64,000 bases of DNA from Cloacibacterium sp047601505 (GTDB taxonomy: Bacteria; Bacteroidota; Bacteroidia; Flavobacteriales; Weeksellaceae). Positions 47,262-56,372 of this stretch are shown piece after piece. The notes under the pieces were generated by a model that saw only the letters and a program-made list of their open reading frames with translations, did not search any database and had not been told where the DNA came from. Location of the stretch: contig NZ_JASGJD010000001.1 of assembly GCF_047601505.1 (NCBI RefSeq), forward strand, positions 1,116,001 to 1,180,000. Direction: 5' to 3'. The position numbers and the translations under genes were made by a program. The stretch's first letter is position 1. Every line of letters starts with the position of its first letter.

Positions 47262-47537
47262 ACTCCTAAGGAGTTCTGTTTCTTTATCCCTAACTATTTA
47301 ATACACAGTTGCTACTCCTTACGGAGCATTTTTTTTGTTCCAAAGTTTCGTTTTATCAATCTCAAAAAACTTAAGCTGGTTTAAGAAAATTGATTTTCAT
47401 TAATAATTAGATTAAAATTTAACAAAAACACATCAAAAGGAAAAAAAGTACAATTTTTATCGACTTTTCAATCTTTATTCATACTATCCATACACGGTAT
47501 CTTTGTTTCATCAAAAACAACAATTAAAATAAATAGT
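47262..47537. other. Intergenic region with two hairpins and a promoter
   Basis: GAACTCCTAAGGAGTTC (47260-47276 region) is a near-perfect palindrome. A second hairpin TGCTACTCCTTACGGAGCA ending in T8 (47309-47338 region) resembles a terminator. A TATCTTTG -7 element is at 47498-47505. No gene is visible. Confidence 0.5.
47498..47505 (+). promoter_or_regulatory. Putative -7 element TATCTTTG
   Basis: It lies 33 bases before the start of the DUF6520-like gene; no TTG partner at normal spacing. Confidence 0.4.
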
Positions 47538-47804
47538 ATGAAACGTATATTTTTATAAGACATCGTCTTACCAGTAATCACATTACTCACCTTTAGTTCA
47601 AATATTATGGCACAATCAAATCCAGCATTTCACAATGTAAATAATTGGACAACTAATGAATCTGGAAGCACAGGATGTGTAACTTCAGGAGAAAGACCAT
47701 GTAAAGTAGTTGTACCAGATGGAAACACTCTTAGCTCAGTGCTAGGCACTAAAACCAATGCTCAGGTATTAGACATCTCTATTCAGAGAAAGTTAGAACC
47801 ATAA
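47538..47804 (+). pseudogene. DUF6520-like small exported protein with a stop in its signal peptide
   Basis: From ATG 47538 the frame reads MKRIFL, then TAA (47556-47558), then DIVLPVITLLTFSSNIMAQ and a 60-residue Cys-containing mature part, all in one frame. Changing TAA to AAA would give a standard signal peptide ending at SNIMAQ. An internal ATG at 47607 could start the mature part alone but would not export it. The two Cys (TGCVTSGERPC), Asn-rich start and size (~88 codons) recall DUF6520 proteins. These often occur beside TlpA and SusC/D genes, as here. Confidence 0.65.
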
Positions 47805-47827
47805 GCTTCATTTGCTTTGAAAATGTA

Positions 47828-47859
47828 AGGGTGGAATTTTTATTCCACCCTATTTTTTT
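47828..47859. terminator. Terminator between convergent genes
   Basis: AGGGTGGAAT (47828-47837) pairs with ATTCCACCCT (47842-47851) around a T4 loop, followed by A-T7. Confidence 0.9.
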
Positions 47860-47864
47860 AATTT

Positions 47865-49208
47865 TTATCTTGGATTCTGAGGCATCCCTGTTTGTTTGAT
47901 AATATCTTCAGGAATGGCAATGGCATATCTTGGGTCATTGGGAGGTAAGTTATAAGCTTCTCCGCCTATCGTTCTTGTGAGGGTAATGGCATCACCATCA
48001 CGATTGTAGCGTTTAATGTCTGCCCATCGAAGCCCTCTGAATAAAAGTTCTTTTCGTCTTTCCTCTTTGATGATTTGTAAAGCTTCTTCTTTTGTAATTG
48101 CTGAAAAAGGAACGAAAGTTCCTGCTTTCCATCTTTTCACTAAAAGTTCATTTAATTTCAACATCGCATTGTTGATATCATTGAGTTGGGCATAACTTTC
48201 TGCTGCAATTAAATACAACTCATCTTTAGCCAGTACGGATGAACGCTGTGATGTACCCGAATAGTTTCCTTTAAACAAAATTTGTCCACTGGTGTTGCTC
48301 CTGAAGAATGCAGTTTTCCTCAGATCATTATTGTCATAAGACTGATATAAAGTAGGTGGAATTTTTGCCATATTACTCGACAAAATTGGAGAATAAGCAA
48401 TTGTAGTAGGCAATAGCACTTCTATATTCATTTCTTTTATCGGATAAGAACTTGTAACAGTAAGTGTATTAAAATCCAACAGTTGTCCATTAATTCCCAA
48501 TGCTTCATTGGCATACTTCAAAGCATTAGAATAATCTCTCATATACAAATACGTTCTAGCCAAAAGTCCTAAAGCTGTGGCTTTTGAAGCTCTGGCTACC
48601 GCTATCTGCTTTTCGGGTAAAAGGGAAATTGCGGTATGTAAATCTTCTAGTATTTGGTTGTAGGTTTGTTCTAGAGTTGCTCTTACAGACTTTTGGTTAA
48701 CATCAGGATTTAAACGAAGGGGTAATCCTAAATCGGTATTAGCGGTATCTTTGTTGAATGCTACACACCAAATTTGTGCGGCTTCCAGATAGATAGAAGC
48801 TCTAATGGCCAAAGCCTGACCTTTTACATTCTCTGCATTGTTAATTTCATATTGTTCAAGATTGTTGAGAACAGTATTGCAAATATTGATTCTAAAATAG
48901 CAACTTCCCCAATCGTTACCTGTGGCTCTTGCTACTAAATTAGGCTGCCAAATATATAGGCGTTTATCTGCTTCGTAGCTTATACCGTTATAATCGCTGT
49001 CGGTAATATAAATTTCGTCCGAAGAGATTTGTCCGCTGATGCTATTACTACCCAACAAATTGGCTATTCGGTCTAATAGAGCTTGGTTATCCTGTAGCGT
49101 TTCCGGAACTACCAACTTTGTATCTGATTTTTCATCCAAAAAATCTGAACATCCCACATTTAAAAACAAAAATGCGAGTCCAACTAATAGTATTATTTTA
49201 TTATTCAT
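47865..49208 (-). CDS. SusD/RagB-family nutrient-binding lipoprotein
   Basis: 447 residues, shorter than typical SusD (~500). The lipobox is NVGCSDFLDE (Cys at ~20). The TPR-like helical fold shows VKGQALAIRASIYLEAAQIWCVAF (~130-153) and the C-terminal EERRKELLFRGLRWADIKRYNRDG. It sits at the surface over the SusC channel and captures the ligand. It follows SusC by 15 bases on the minus strand. The ligand is unknown. Confidence 0.92.
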   Translation of the reverse strand: MNNKIILLVGLAFLFLNVGCSDFLDEKSDTKLVVPETLQDNQALLDRIANLLGSNSISGQISSDEIYITDSDYNGISYEADKRLYIWQPNLVARATGNDWGSCYFRINICNTVLNNLEQYEINNAENVKGQALAIRASIYLEAAQIWCVAFNKDTANTDLGLPLRLNPDVNQKSVRATLEQTYNQILEDLHTAISLLPEKQIAVARASKATALGLLARTYLYMRDYSNALKYANEALGINGQLLDFNTLTVTSSYPIKEMNIEVLLPTTIAYSPILSSNMAKIPPTLYQSYDNNDLRKTAFFRSNTSGQILFKGNYSGTSQRSSVLAKDELYLIAAESYAQLNDINNAMLKLNELLVKRWKAGTFVPFSAITKEEALQIIKEERRKELLFRGLRWADIKRYNRDGDAITLTRTIGGEAYNLPPNDPRYAIAIPEDIIKQTGMPQNPR

Positions 49209-49223
49209 AATTCAAGGTATATT

Positions 49224-52200
49224 TTAAAATTGAGCGCGAAGCCCTAGTGAATACGTAGTGACAGGTTTTAAGGAATAAGTTCCCCAGTTATAATCGGGGT
49301 CTATTCCCGCTTTATTGGCTTTCCAGAGGATTCCAAGATTGCTTACAGAGCAGTACAGGTGCAAGCTTTTCATACCAATACTTTTTAATTGTGAATGGTT
49401 AAATTGATAGCCTACATTAATATATTGCAAGCGAATATGGTCTCCCTTTTCCACCAGTACCGACGAACCGTTATAGAATGCATCTCTTGCAGAGTTAGCG
49501 GTATAAGGGTTTGCAGGAACATTGGTAATCAATTCGTCACCCGGTTTCTGCCATCTGTTTTCGTAATCGCTATGACCATCTCTACTGCTGATAAGATTGG
49601 TATAGTTGATAGAGCTTCTTCTGAACCAATACCCGAATTTATAGGTGATGCCTACATCCAGACTCATTTGCTTATAACTAAATGAATTGATAAAAGAACC
49701 AAAACTGGTAGGGATGGCAGAACCAAAATATTGTAAATCTTCAATTCCTCTATCTGAGGAGGTGATTTCTGAATATTGCTGACTGATTTCTCCATTCAGG
49801 TAACCTCGTGGAGCTCCTGTTTCGGGGTCTAGACCTGCCCATTTATAGGCAAATACAGAATAAACAGGCAACCCGATAATTCCTGATATGGGGGCGGTAT
49901 TACCTGATTGGGCAACAAAATCACTGGCAAAAGTAGTTGGGAGATAATAATCGGTAACTTTATCTTTATAGGTACTGAAATTAACAATGCTGTTCCATTT
50001 GAAAGCTTTGTCAATATTCTTCGTATTCAGCACCACATCTATTCCGTTGCCTTTCATCCCAGCCACATTCCAGAGCATGGTGGTAACTCCGGTAGTATAG
50101 TCGATAGGTGCCTGCCCAAACAGGTTGCTTCCTTTTTTATTGTAAAATTCAACAGAGCCTGAAATACGGTTGTTCTTCGTAGCAAAATCAATGCCTACAT
50201 TAATCATTCTCATCATTTCCCATCGCAATTGGGGATTAAAATACTGGTCTATTCTAGCCACGGGTTCTCCTGTATATACAGAAACTTCGGGGTCATACGC
50301 AATGGTAGTTACTGCAACCATCGCAGGGTCTATATTCCCATTGAAACCATAAGAACCTCTCAGCTTAATATTAGGAAGCCATCTTACGTGATAGAATTTT
50401 TCATTGGACAGATTCCACGCCAGACCTGCTGACCAAAAAGGATTCCATTGGTCATTGGTGGTAAGTCCGAAAAGATTACTGGCATCCCTTCTCATGCTCC
50501 CAGAAACTACATACTTCTTATCAAAGGTATAGGCAGCATTGGCAAAAAAGGATAAGAAATTAAGCTGGGTTTTTCGCATCGAAATATTTTTATCGATAAA
50601 GCTATTTTCACCAGTCACGAAATTGGGATATTGGTGGGTATAATCTACAGCACCTACCGACCTATCATAAGAATTGTAACCATAATAGCGGTTATTCTCA
50701 TATTCTGTAACTGTTTTTCTTATTTCTCCTCCTGCTAATGCAGAGATACTGTGTCTCCCAAAGACTTTGTTATAATTGAGCTGTCCTCTTAGGTTGTTTA
50801 TAGAGGTTTGGGTATTTCCTTTGGTCAGAATGCCTCCTTTGGGAATAATGAATTTGATGCTTCCATCTTGATTTCGTTGTGCAAAGCTGTTGATTAGATT
50901 CCTGCCATTATAGCTTTCTTCATCATACAAGGTAGAACTCTGTCCGTTAAGTCTTTGATACTGATATTTTACATCTGCTTCCAATCCTTTAAACAGTTTG
51001 TAATTAATCCCAGTATTGATGATGATTTCATTGGTGTCATTCTTAGATACATTGTGTTGCCAATCGGTAAGCGGATAATAATTCCAATCTAAAAGGCCAC
51101 TCCCTTGCAGGCTATTTTTATAATTCTGGTTAAAATTTGAATTTACTACCAAAGGATTGCCTTGTTCATCTGCAAATTCCAGATAAGGAATTTTCCAGTT
51201 CCCTTTCATGGTTACAGAATTGTATGCGCTACGTCCACTTTTAGAATGGGTATTGGTAAAGAAAACTCCTGTGGTTATGGTTAGCTTTTCAAATGGACTC
51301 CATGTAGTTTGAAATCGGGTATTTAGTCTTTGGTATTTTTCTTCAAGGTTTCCGATATTATCATCATACCCAATAAACGAAGTCCATGCGAATTGAGGCG
51401 AACCTCCCGATAAATTGAGTGCATATTGCTTATTTTCTAATGGACGGTACATATATTTCTTGTATTGGTCTCGCACATCTATAGTACGCAGACGGTCTAT
51501 CTGCCTCATGGCATCATCATGAGAGATAGCTCCTTGCTTTTCTTTATTCAATAAATCTACTACTGGGGTAAGCACTGGATGATTGGGCGAATTGATATCA
51601 CTGTCATAATATCCTTTCTTAAAAAGCTCCATTTCTACATCTATAAAATCTGTGCTTCTCATTTGTCGGCTATAACCTAGGTCGGGTTTTGAACTTAGGG
51701 TGGTATTTGCGGTAAATTCTAATGAAAAGGGCTGATTGAATTTTGAGTTTTTGGTGGTAATCACTATTACGCCATTGGCGGCTCTTGCTCCCCAAATGCT
51801 GGATGCGGCAGCATCTTTCAGTACGGTAATACTTTCTACCATATTGGGGTTGATACGGCTGAGATCTCCTTCATAAGGGAAATTATCCAAAATAATCAAA
51901 GGGTTTTTAGGACCTTGCAAGGTGCTCAGTCCTCTTACCATCAGCTGTCCGCTATCACTCAATCCTGTGCTATACGTTAATCCACTCATAATGGCGGTAA
52001 GCCTGTCCATGATGTTGGTGGTTACTTGCTGCTGCAAAAGTTTGTCATCTGCTGAGGAGAAAGAACCTGTTGCTCTTTCTTTCGGAATTTTTTGGTAGCC
52101 ATTAGAGAGTACAATTTCTTGTATTTCTTTTACTTTTGAAGACATTACTATATTCAAAGGACTTTTCAGGGGTAAAGCCACTTCAAAAATCTTAGTGTCA

Positions 52201-52424
52201 TAGTCTTTATAAGAAACGCTGAGCGTTACATATTTTTCTTTCGTTTGAAAATTAAAGAAGCCTTTTTCATCGGTCAAGACAACCGTTTTTGAAGGTTGAA
52301 TGGTGACTATAGCTCCCTTTAGGGGAATAGAATTTCCTTCTGTTATTACATATCCCGAAAGGCTTTGTTGTGCCATCAAAGGAACTGCACAACACAGCAA
52401 TACAGGTAAATAGAGTTTTTTCAT
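49224..52424 (-). CDS. SusC/RagA-family TonB-dependent transporter
   Basis: 1066 residues with signal peptide (MKKLYLPVLLCCAVPLMAQ), a carboxypeptidase-regulatory-like domain (~20-95), a plug with MVRGLSTLQGPKNPLIILDNFPYEG and the LKDAAASSIWGARAANGVIVITTK motif (~190-220) and a 22-strand barrel ending in LRAQF. It imports a ligand bound by the SusD partner using TonB energy. No glycoside hydrolase is nearby, so the substrate may be a peptide or small glycan. The gene is part of the TlpA-SusC-SusD unit. Confidence 0.94.
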   Translation of the reverse strand: MKKLYLPVLLCCAVPLMAQQSLSGYVITEGNSIPLKGAIVTIQPSKTVVLTDEKGFFNFQTKEKYVTLSVSYKDYDTKIFEVALPLKSPLNIVMSSKVKEIQEIVLSNGYQKIPKERATGSFSSADDKLLQQQVTTNIMDRLTAIMSGLTYSTGLSDSGQLMVRGLSTLQGPKNPLIILDNFPYEGDLSRINPNMVESITVLKDAAASSIWGARAANGVIVITTKNSKFNQPFSLEFTANTTLSSKPDLGYSRQMRSTDFIDVEMELFKKGYYDSDINSPNHPVLTPVVDLLNKEKQGAISHDDAMRQIDRLRTIDVRDQYKKYMYRPLENKQYALNLSGGSPQFAWTSFIGYDDNIGNLEEKYQRLNTRFQTTWSPFEKLTITTGVFFTNTHSKSGRSAYNSVTMKGNWKIPYLEFADEQGNPLVVNSNFNQNYKNSLQGSGLLDWNYYPLTDWQHNVSKNDTNEIIINTGINYKLFKGLEADVKYQYQRLNGQSSTLYDEESYNGRNLINSFAQRNQDGSIKFIIPKGGILTKGNTQTSINNLRGQLNYNKVFGRHSISALAGGEIRKTVTEYENNRYYGYNSYDRSVGAVDYTHQYPNFVTGENSFIDKNISMRKTQLNFLSFFANAAYTFDKKYVVSGSMRRDASNLFGLTTNDQWNPFWSAGLAWNLSNEKFYHVRWLPNIKLRGSYGFNGNIDPAMVAVTTIAYDPEVSVYTGEPVARIDQYFNPQLRWEMMRMINVGIDFATKNNRISGSVEFYNKKGSNLFGQAPIDYTTGVTTMLWNVAGMKGNGIDVVLNTKNIDKAFKWNSIVNFSTYKDKVTDYYLPTTFASDFVAQSGNTAPISGIIGLPVYSVFAYKWAGLDPETGAPRGYLNGEISQQYSEITSSDRGIEDLQYFGSAIPTSFGSFINSFSYKQMSLDVGITYKFGYWFRRSSINYTNLISSRDGHSDYENRWQKPGDELITNVPANPYTANSARDAFYNGSSVLVEKGDHIRLQYINVGYQFNHSQLKSIGMKSLHLYCSVSNLGILWKANKAGIDPDYNWGTYSLKPVTTYSLGLRAQF

Positions 52425-52550
52425 AGCAAATATTTAGATTTTAATTTTTAATTTTTTCATTTTAAGATAGCTGAGCACAGACATAAGGTCACGAAATGGT
52501 GGCTGAGCACAGACCGAAGGTCTGCGAACGAAGTTCACGAAGCCAACTTT
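52425..52550. other. Spacer between tlpA-like and susC genes with direct repeats
   Basis: GCTGAGCACAGAC occurs twice (52470-52482 and 52502-52514), and CAGACC-GAA-GGTCTG forms a small hairpin. The sequence may be a processing or attenuation site inside the operon. Confidence 0.4.
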
Positions 52551-53843
52551 TTACTTATCTTTTATTACCAGCATAAGAATTGGACGTTCTGTTTGCTCTA
52601 GTGCGAGGTCATATTGAGCTAATTCTTTTTGAAGTGTTTTAAGGTCTTTCACGTTGGAAAAGCGTAAATCCACATTTCCCTTATATCCCGTTTCATCAAT
52701 GACGGGAAAAGAAGTAGTATTGTTATTGGCATTGAGTGCTGAAATCATATAAGCCAAAGTAGCATTTTGCATTACTGAAGGTGTTTTTAGAAAACTATCA
52801 ATCAAGATTCCACCTTTTGTTGCAATTTTATCTTTTTCAGAAGTGCGTTTGAGTACGAGGCATTGTGTTACTCTTTTTTCTAAACTTACGGTATAAGGTG
52901 TGTTTTCATTAATAAAACTGAGCATTTTGCTGTACAAAGAATCGGATTGGATTTTGGGAACAATAAAATCGATACTGTATAATTTGGCATCGGTTTCTTT
53001 GTTGGCGATGTTGGTATTGAAATCTATGTCACTCGGGTTTTTAACCGTATTTATAAAACGTTTTACACTCAAAACATCTCCTTTCTGCTCAAAAAGTTCA
53101 TAGCCTATTGAACTATAGATTTCCATTAGAGATTTATTTGTGAATTGTCTGCCATAGGTCTTGCCCTTATCCCTGTGAAACCATGTCCCATAATCTAAAG
53201 CCCTTATTCTGCCTTTGGAAAGAAAGGCGTAGGATTGCAGTTCGGTATTCTTTTCGGTATCATAGTTTTCAGAAAGCAACAGTGGTCGGGTTTTATCGAT
53301 TTGGACAACTGTCTGTAATGAAGATTGTTTGTTTTCGATAATTTCAGAAATCGCAGTTGCGGTTACCTGGTCCGAATCTGTAGTATTGAGTAGTTTTCCG
53401 TCTTTTATCCACACGATATAAGGAACTCCTTTGTGTGGAAAGAGCTGATGAAACATTTTGTCATCTGCTACGGAAATGATTTTATCGTAACGTTTCCCAT
53501 TGGTGGAAGCAAAGAACTTTTCTAGAACAACACGACTTTGGTCGGTTACGGCTAGTATTTTTATTTTATCGCCAAATTGTTTTTGGAGTTCTTCCATTTT
53601 AGGAAAGTTGAGCAAACAACTGCTGCACCATGTCGCCCAAAAATCTAATAAAATCAATTTGTCTTTGTCCTGATTGAGGGTGATGGTTTTCTGGGGATGG
53701 TTCACCAATTGCAAAGGAGTTGACCAAACATTTTCGGGGAGATTTTCTCCTATTTTTAGGGATTTGTTCTGGGCAAAGCTGGTAGCAGCTGCCACAAGGG
53801 TAAAAGCTAGGGGCATAAATCCCCTGCAAAAAATATTTTTCAT
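52551..53843 (-). CDS. TlpA-like thioredoxin protein with a DUF3738-like C-terminal domain
   Basis: 430 residues with a signal peptide (to ~FAQ, residue 25). The thioredoxin domain (~30-190) has the redox pair C73/C76 in FWATWCSSC. Residues ~285-430 (YSIDFIVPK, TPYTVSLEKRVTQCLVLKR, NATLAYMISALN, PVIDETGYKGNVDLRF and a final PILMLVIKDK) match the order of motifs in DUF3738 (TIGR03435-type) domains. It is probably periplasmic, keeping thiols reduced. It is the first gene of the minus-strand operon before SusC and SusD. The fusion reading is my inference. Confidence 0.75.
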   Translation of the reverse strand: MKNIFCRGFMPLAFTLVAAATSFAQNKSLKIGENLPENVWSTPLQLVNHPQKTITLNQDKDKLILLDFWATWCSSCLLNFPKMEELQKQFGDKIKILAVTDQSRVVLEKFFASTNGKRYDKIISVADDKMFHQLFPHKGVPYIVWIKDGKLLNTTDSDQVTATAISEIIENKQSSLQTVVQIDKTRPLLLSENYDTEKNTELQSYAFLSKGRIRALDYGTWFHRDKGKTYGRQFTNKSLMEIYSSIGYELFEQKGDVLSVKRFINTVKNPSDIDFNTNIANKETDAKLYSIDFIVPKIQSDSLYSKMLSFINENTPYTVSLEKRVTQCLVLKRTSEKDKIATKGGILIDSFLKTPSVMQNATLAYMISALNANNNTTSFPVIDETGYKGNVDLRFSNVKDLKTLQKELAQYDLALEQTERPILMLVIKDK

Positions 53844-54316
53844 ATTTTTGAATACGTTTTTAATTAAAGTTAATTACAGTCTTTGCTCTTTCTGTGCGGT
53901 CGCCAAACTTTCGCAGAAAGGGCTTTTTCTTTTTTTTAACTTCTCACCTTAGGTTGGGAGACATTATATTACATCTCCCTTTCCTAAAGGTCAATAATAA
54001 AATTTGATATGAATGTTGAATGTATTTTCCCGTGTAAGCCCGAAAGCCGCAATGGTGCGCTGCCATTGTATCCGTCTATTTGATACTATATTTTGAAAAG
54101 CAGCTTAGAAAAATGTAGATTTAGCGGGCAGCATAAAAAGAAAACGGCATGGGACTCTACAATATCCGAACTAGAGGTACTGGTATACCGTGCAACAGAT
54201 AAGAGAGCCCACGCCTAGGTCGTGAGCTTCAAGCTTATCATCTTGTTGCTTTAAAATTACCAGTTTTCTAGTACAAGATTCTAAGCAATAGCTTCTAATA
54301 TTTCTTTGAAGTATCG
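53844..54316 (-). promoter_or_regulatory. Long structured leader of the TlpA-SusC-SusD operon
   Basis: From the promoter at 54317-54348 to the ATG at 53843 lie ~465 bases with no credible ORF. They contain ACCT-TAGG-GGGAGA / TCTCCC-CCTA-AGGT (53946-53991), CAATGG/CCATTG (54050-54068), CTCTA/TAGAG (54155-54176 region) and a long nested hairpin GCAACA-GATAAG...CTTATC-TGTTGC (54193-54250 region) enclosing CCCACG/CGTGAG. A stem at 53888-53920 borders a T-run on the plus strand. This looks like a cis-regulatory RNA or small RNA of unknown class. Confidence 0.5.
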
Positions 54317-54348
54317 CAAAGTTACATCTATTGTAACTTATTTTACAA
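54317..54348 (-). promoter_or_regulatory. Promoter of the TlpA-SusC-SusD operon
   Basis: On the minus strand TTG (54348-54346) and TAACTTTG (54324-54317) are 21 bases apart. A second -7-like TATATTTG overlaps at 54346-54353. Confidence 0.6.
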
Positions 54349-54435
54349 ATATACAAAATATATTTGAATGTAGGCTTATTCAACTACAAATTTTTATTAA
54401 AAACTCCCCAAATTGCTTAGTCATTACTAATTTTA

Positions 54436-54690
54436 ATGGATAAAATTGAATTTCGATTAGCATTTGGTAAGAATGTTGAAAAATATAGAAAAATACTTGG
54501 ACTAAGTTATAGAGAATTAGCCCAAAAATGTGATGTTGACCATAGCAATATCAGCAAAATTGAGAAAGGGGAAGTTGATTTAAGAATATCAACCATACAA
54601 GAATTAGCAAAAGGTCTAAGAGTTCATCCAAAAGAATTGTTTGATATTTTATTTGATTTTGAAGATTATTATACTAATCTTGATAAGTAA
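54436..54690 (+). CDS. XRE-family HTH regulator
   Basis: 84 residues, nearly all a lambda-repressor-like HTH (NVEKYRKILGLSYRELAQKCDVDHSNISKIEKGEVDLRISTIQELAKGL, ~12-60). The tail DILFDFEDYYTNLDK is acidic. It lies divergent to the TlpA-SusCD operon and may control it or the accessory genes to its right. The ligand and target are unknown. Confidence 0.85.
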   Translation: MDKIEFRLAFGKNVEKYRKILGLSYRELAQKCDVDHSNISKIEKGEVDLRISTIQELAKGLRVHPKELFDILFDFEDYYTNLDK

Positions 54691-54735
54691 TTACTTTTGA
54701 TGGAAACTAGATAACTACTGAAAAGCAATTACATC

Positions 54736-54771
54736 TCGTGTCCTTCTGACAAAGTGAAAATTTAGTTATTA
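54736..54771. repeat. Partial copy of the cassette-spacer repeat (3' border only)
   Basis: The stretch around ATCTCGTGTCCTTCTGACAA and AGTGAAAATTTAG is ~75% identical to the right end of the copy at 55541-55733. It sits, like the others, just beyond the stop of a minus-strand gene. Confidence 0.55.
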
Positions 54772-54783
54772 GGCTTATTGCTT

Positions 54784-55485
54784 TTAGAGATATATTAATT
54801 GTTCTTTTTCATCAGTGTAAGTTAATTTTAGCACTCCTGTATTCATTTTTGCAATATCCTCTAAACTTCCAATGTTCAATTTTATTGGTTCATTTTTTTC
54901 ATTTGGTATGAATATTCTATATTCTTTTTGAGTTTTAAACTTTTCATGCTTTCTGAAGAAATCAACTTTTCCAGAATAGTCATCTCCATAATATGAAACT
55001 TTATTTGCTTTGTAATTTTTAAATCCTAATTTTTGAAGCTCAGAAAAAATTCTTTCTAAAAATATTCTTGGTTTGTAAATTAAAATCAAACTATCTCCGA
55101 ATGATTGGGTTTTATGCCTGATATCCGATCTGTCATTCATTAAGTCGTCGGAATAAATTCCTGTTAAGCAGTAAATATTTCCTTTAACTTCATTATCCTG
55201 TTTAAGAACAAGGTTATCTGTTTTTAAGGTGAATCCATTTTTTTCAATATCATCTTCGACATCACACATTTTTATTGTAGCCTCTCCAAAAAAATTTCTG
55301 TAATTTATTCCGTCGTTTTTATCGGAACGATCTTCATTTTCATCACAATTTCTAATATAATCAATGTGACTTATATAAATTTCTCCTTTTTCATATAATG
55401 CTTTTATGTGTTCTTCTTTTCCTCTTTTAAATAAAAAATACAATCTGTTTTCTTCAATTGGAATGATTTCATTTTTGTGTTCCAT
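54784..55485 (-). CDS. Hypothetical protein in the repeat-spaced accessory cluster
   Basis: 233 residues, no signal peptide or membrane helix. The N-terminus RLYFLFKRGKEEHIKALYEKGEIYISHIDYIRN and the later IPNEKNEPIKLNIGSLEDIAKM suggest a globular alpha/beta protein; a distant similarity to DUF2971-like proteins is possible but weak. Its start is downstream of an outward promoter in the repeat unit at 55541-55733. Base composition is strongly AT-rich. Function unknown; possible phage-defence or cassette gene. Confidence 0.6.
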   Translation of the reverse strand: MEHKNEIIPIEENRLYFLFKRGKEEHIKALYEKGEIYISHIDYIRNCDENEDRSDKNDGINYRNFFGEATIKMCDVEDDIEKNGFTLKTDNLVLKQDNEVKGNIYCLTGIYSDDLMNDRSDIRHKTQSFGDSLILIYKPRIFLERIFSELQKLGFKNYKANKVSYYGDDYSGKVDFFRKHEKFKTQKEYRIFIPNEKNEPIKLNIGSLEDIAKMNTGVLKLTYTDEKEQLIYL

Positions 55486-55520
55486 AATTTAATGTTTACG
55501 AGGGTTTTGATAGCATTACG

Positions 55521-55528
55521 CCTAACGA
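55521..55528 (-). other. Integron-like core site GTTAGGC
   Basis: On the minus strand CGTTAGGC matches the GTTRRRY core of integron attC sites. It lies ~36 bases before the start codon of the minus-strand gene, in the 5' leader. This is a single short match and is only suggestive. Confidence 0.35.
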
Positions 55529-55540
55529 CATGCTCTAAAT

Positions 55541-55733
55541 CTGGTAAACAAATATAGCGTTTTATTTAAGCTATAGCGAGAAAAATCGTATTTTTATGTA
55601 TGCAGCGTTTTCAAGGAATCCCCCGCCATCTGCTACAGATTGAGTAGTTTAACGTCTAGTCTATTGATACTCCAAAAGCTGAACCCTGAGCGAAGTCGAA
55701 GGGCTATCTTGTATCCTAAGGACAAAACGAAAA
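55541..55733 (-). repeat. Cassette-spacer repeat, copy 1
   Basis: About 193 bases. It contains CTGGTAAACAAATATAGCG at its left edge (minus-strand -7 box TATATTTG at 55549-55556), a TATTTTTATG block, a central GAGTAGTTTAACG block, and GCGAAGTCGAAGGG then GGACAAAACGAAAA at its right edge. It separates two minus-strand genes, acting as the 3' flank of one and the promoter of the other. Confidence 0.85.
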
Positions 55734-55758
55734 TTTAGATATTTTACGACGTTTTTTT

Positions 55759-56310
55759 TTAAGAAATCCAGTTCATATATGAACTTTTTAAAGTCCATTT
55801 TCCATTTTGTTTTTCAAACAGAATATAATTTCCAGAACCCGTTAACATTCCGGAAGTTTTATCATAATAAAAAAACGCTTGTGTTTTAGATTTGTTGAAC
55901 CCAATTCTCGACAATCTTAAAAGTCCAATAGAATTTGGAAATTTTTTATAAAAAAAATTCCAACCAGTATTAATATCTTTAAAAATTTCGTGGATTTCAT
56001 TTTCATTTATAATTACAACTTTTTTATCATTTTTAAAAATTGAATCCAGATTGCTATCCGTTTTATTTATTTTTATGAAGTCATCAAAAGTTTCTTTTTC
56101 TAAAGATTTTAAAAACGTCTTTTTTAGATTTTCATATTTTAATTCTTTAAGTTTTTCATCAGACAAAATTTTAGTTTCTTTTTTCAGAACTATAGTTTTT
56201 TTTGAGTCAAAATTTTTGTCTTGTAAAAATTGTGAATAAACTTTGTATTCTTCTGAATTTTGAGCAAATAAAATTATTGGAAAGAATAGTAAAAGAAATA
56301 TTTGTTTCAT
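55759..56310 (-). CDS. Exported hypothetical protein in the repeat-spaced cluster
   Basis: 183 residues. A clear signal peptide (MKQIFLLLFFPIILFAQ) is followed by a Lys/Asn-rich helical part and a beta-rich C-terminus with KTQAFFYYDKTSGMLTGSGNYILFEKQNGKW (~144-174), a motif seen in small exported Bacteroidota proteins. No catalytic site is evident. It lies between repeat copies 1 and 2, and its promoter is in copy 2. Confidence 0.65.
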   Translation of the reverse strand: MKQIFLLLFFPIILFAQNSEEYKVYSQFLQDKNFDSKKTIVLKKETKILSDEKLKELKYENLKKTFLKSLEKETFDDFIKINKTDSNLDSIFKNDKKVVIINENEIHEIFKDINTGWNFFYKKFPNSIGLLRLSRIGFNKSKTQAFFYYDKTSGMLTGSGNYILFEKQNGKWTLKSSYMNWIS

Positions 56311-56372
56311 TTTTTAACGGTGTTTTTGTTTTAAAATGTCATACAACGTCAGACTGTGAAAAAACTTCCAAT

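Noticed and set aside
53844..54316. Known riboswitch (cobalamin or TPP) before the TlpA-SusCD operon
   Set aside because: The conserved B12 box and the TPP CUGAGA/GAUGAG-type motifs were not found.
54171..54383. 70-residue minus-strand ORF
   Set aside because: Its start lies upstream of the best promoter and the frame runs through the paired arms of the leader hairpins; no family resemblance.
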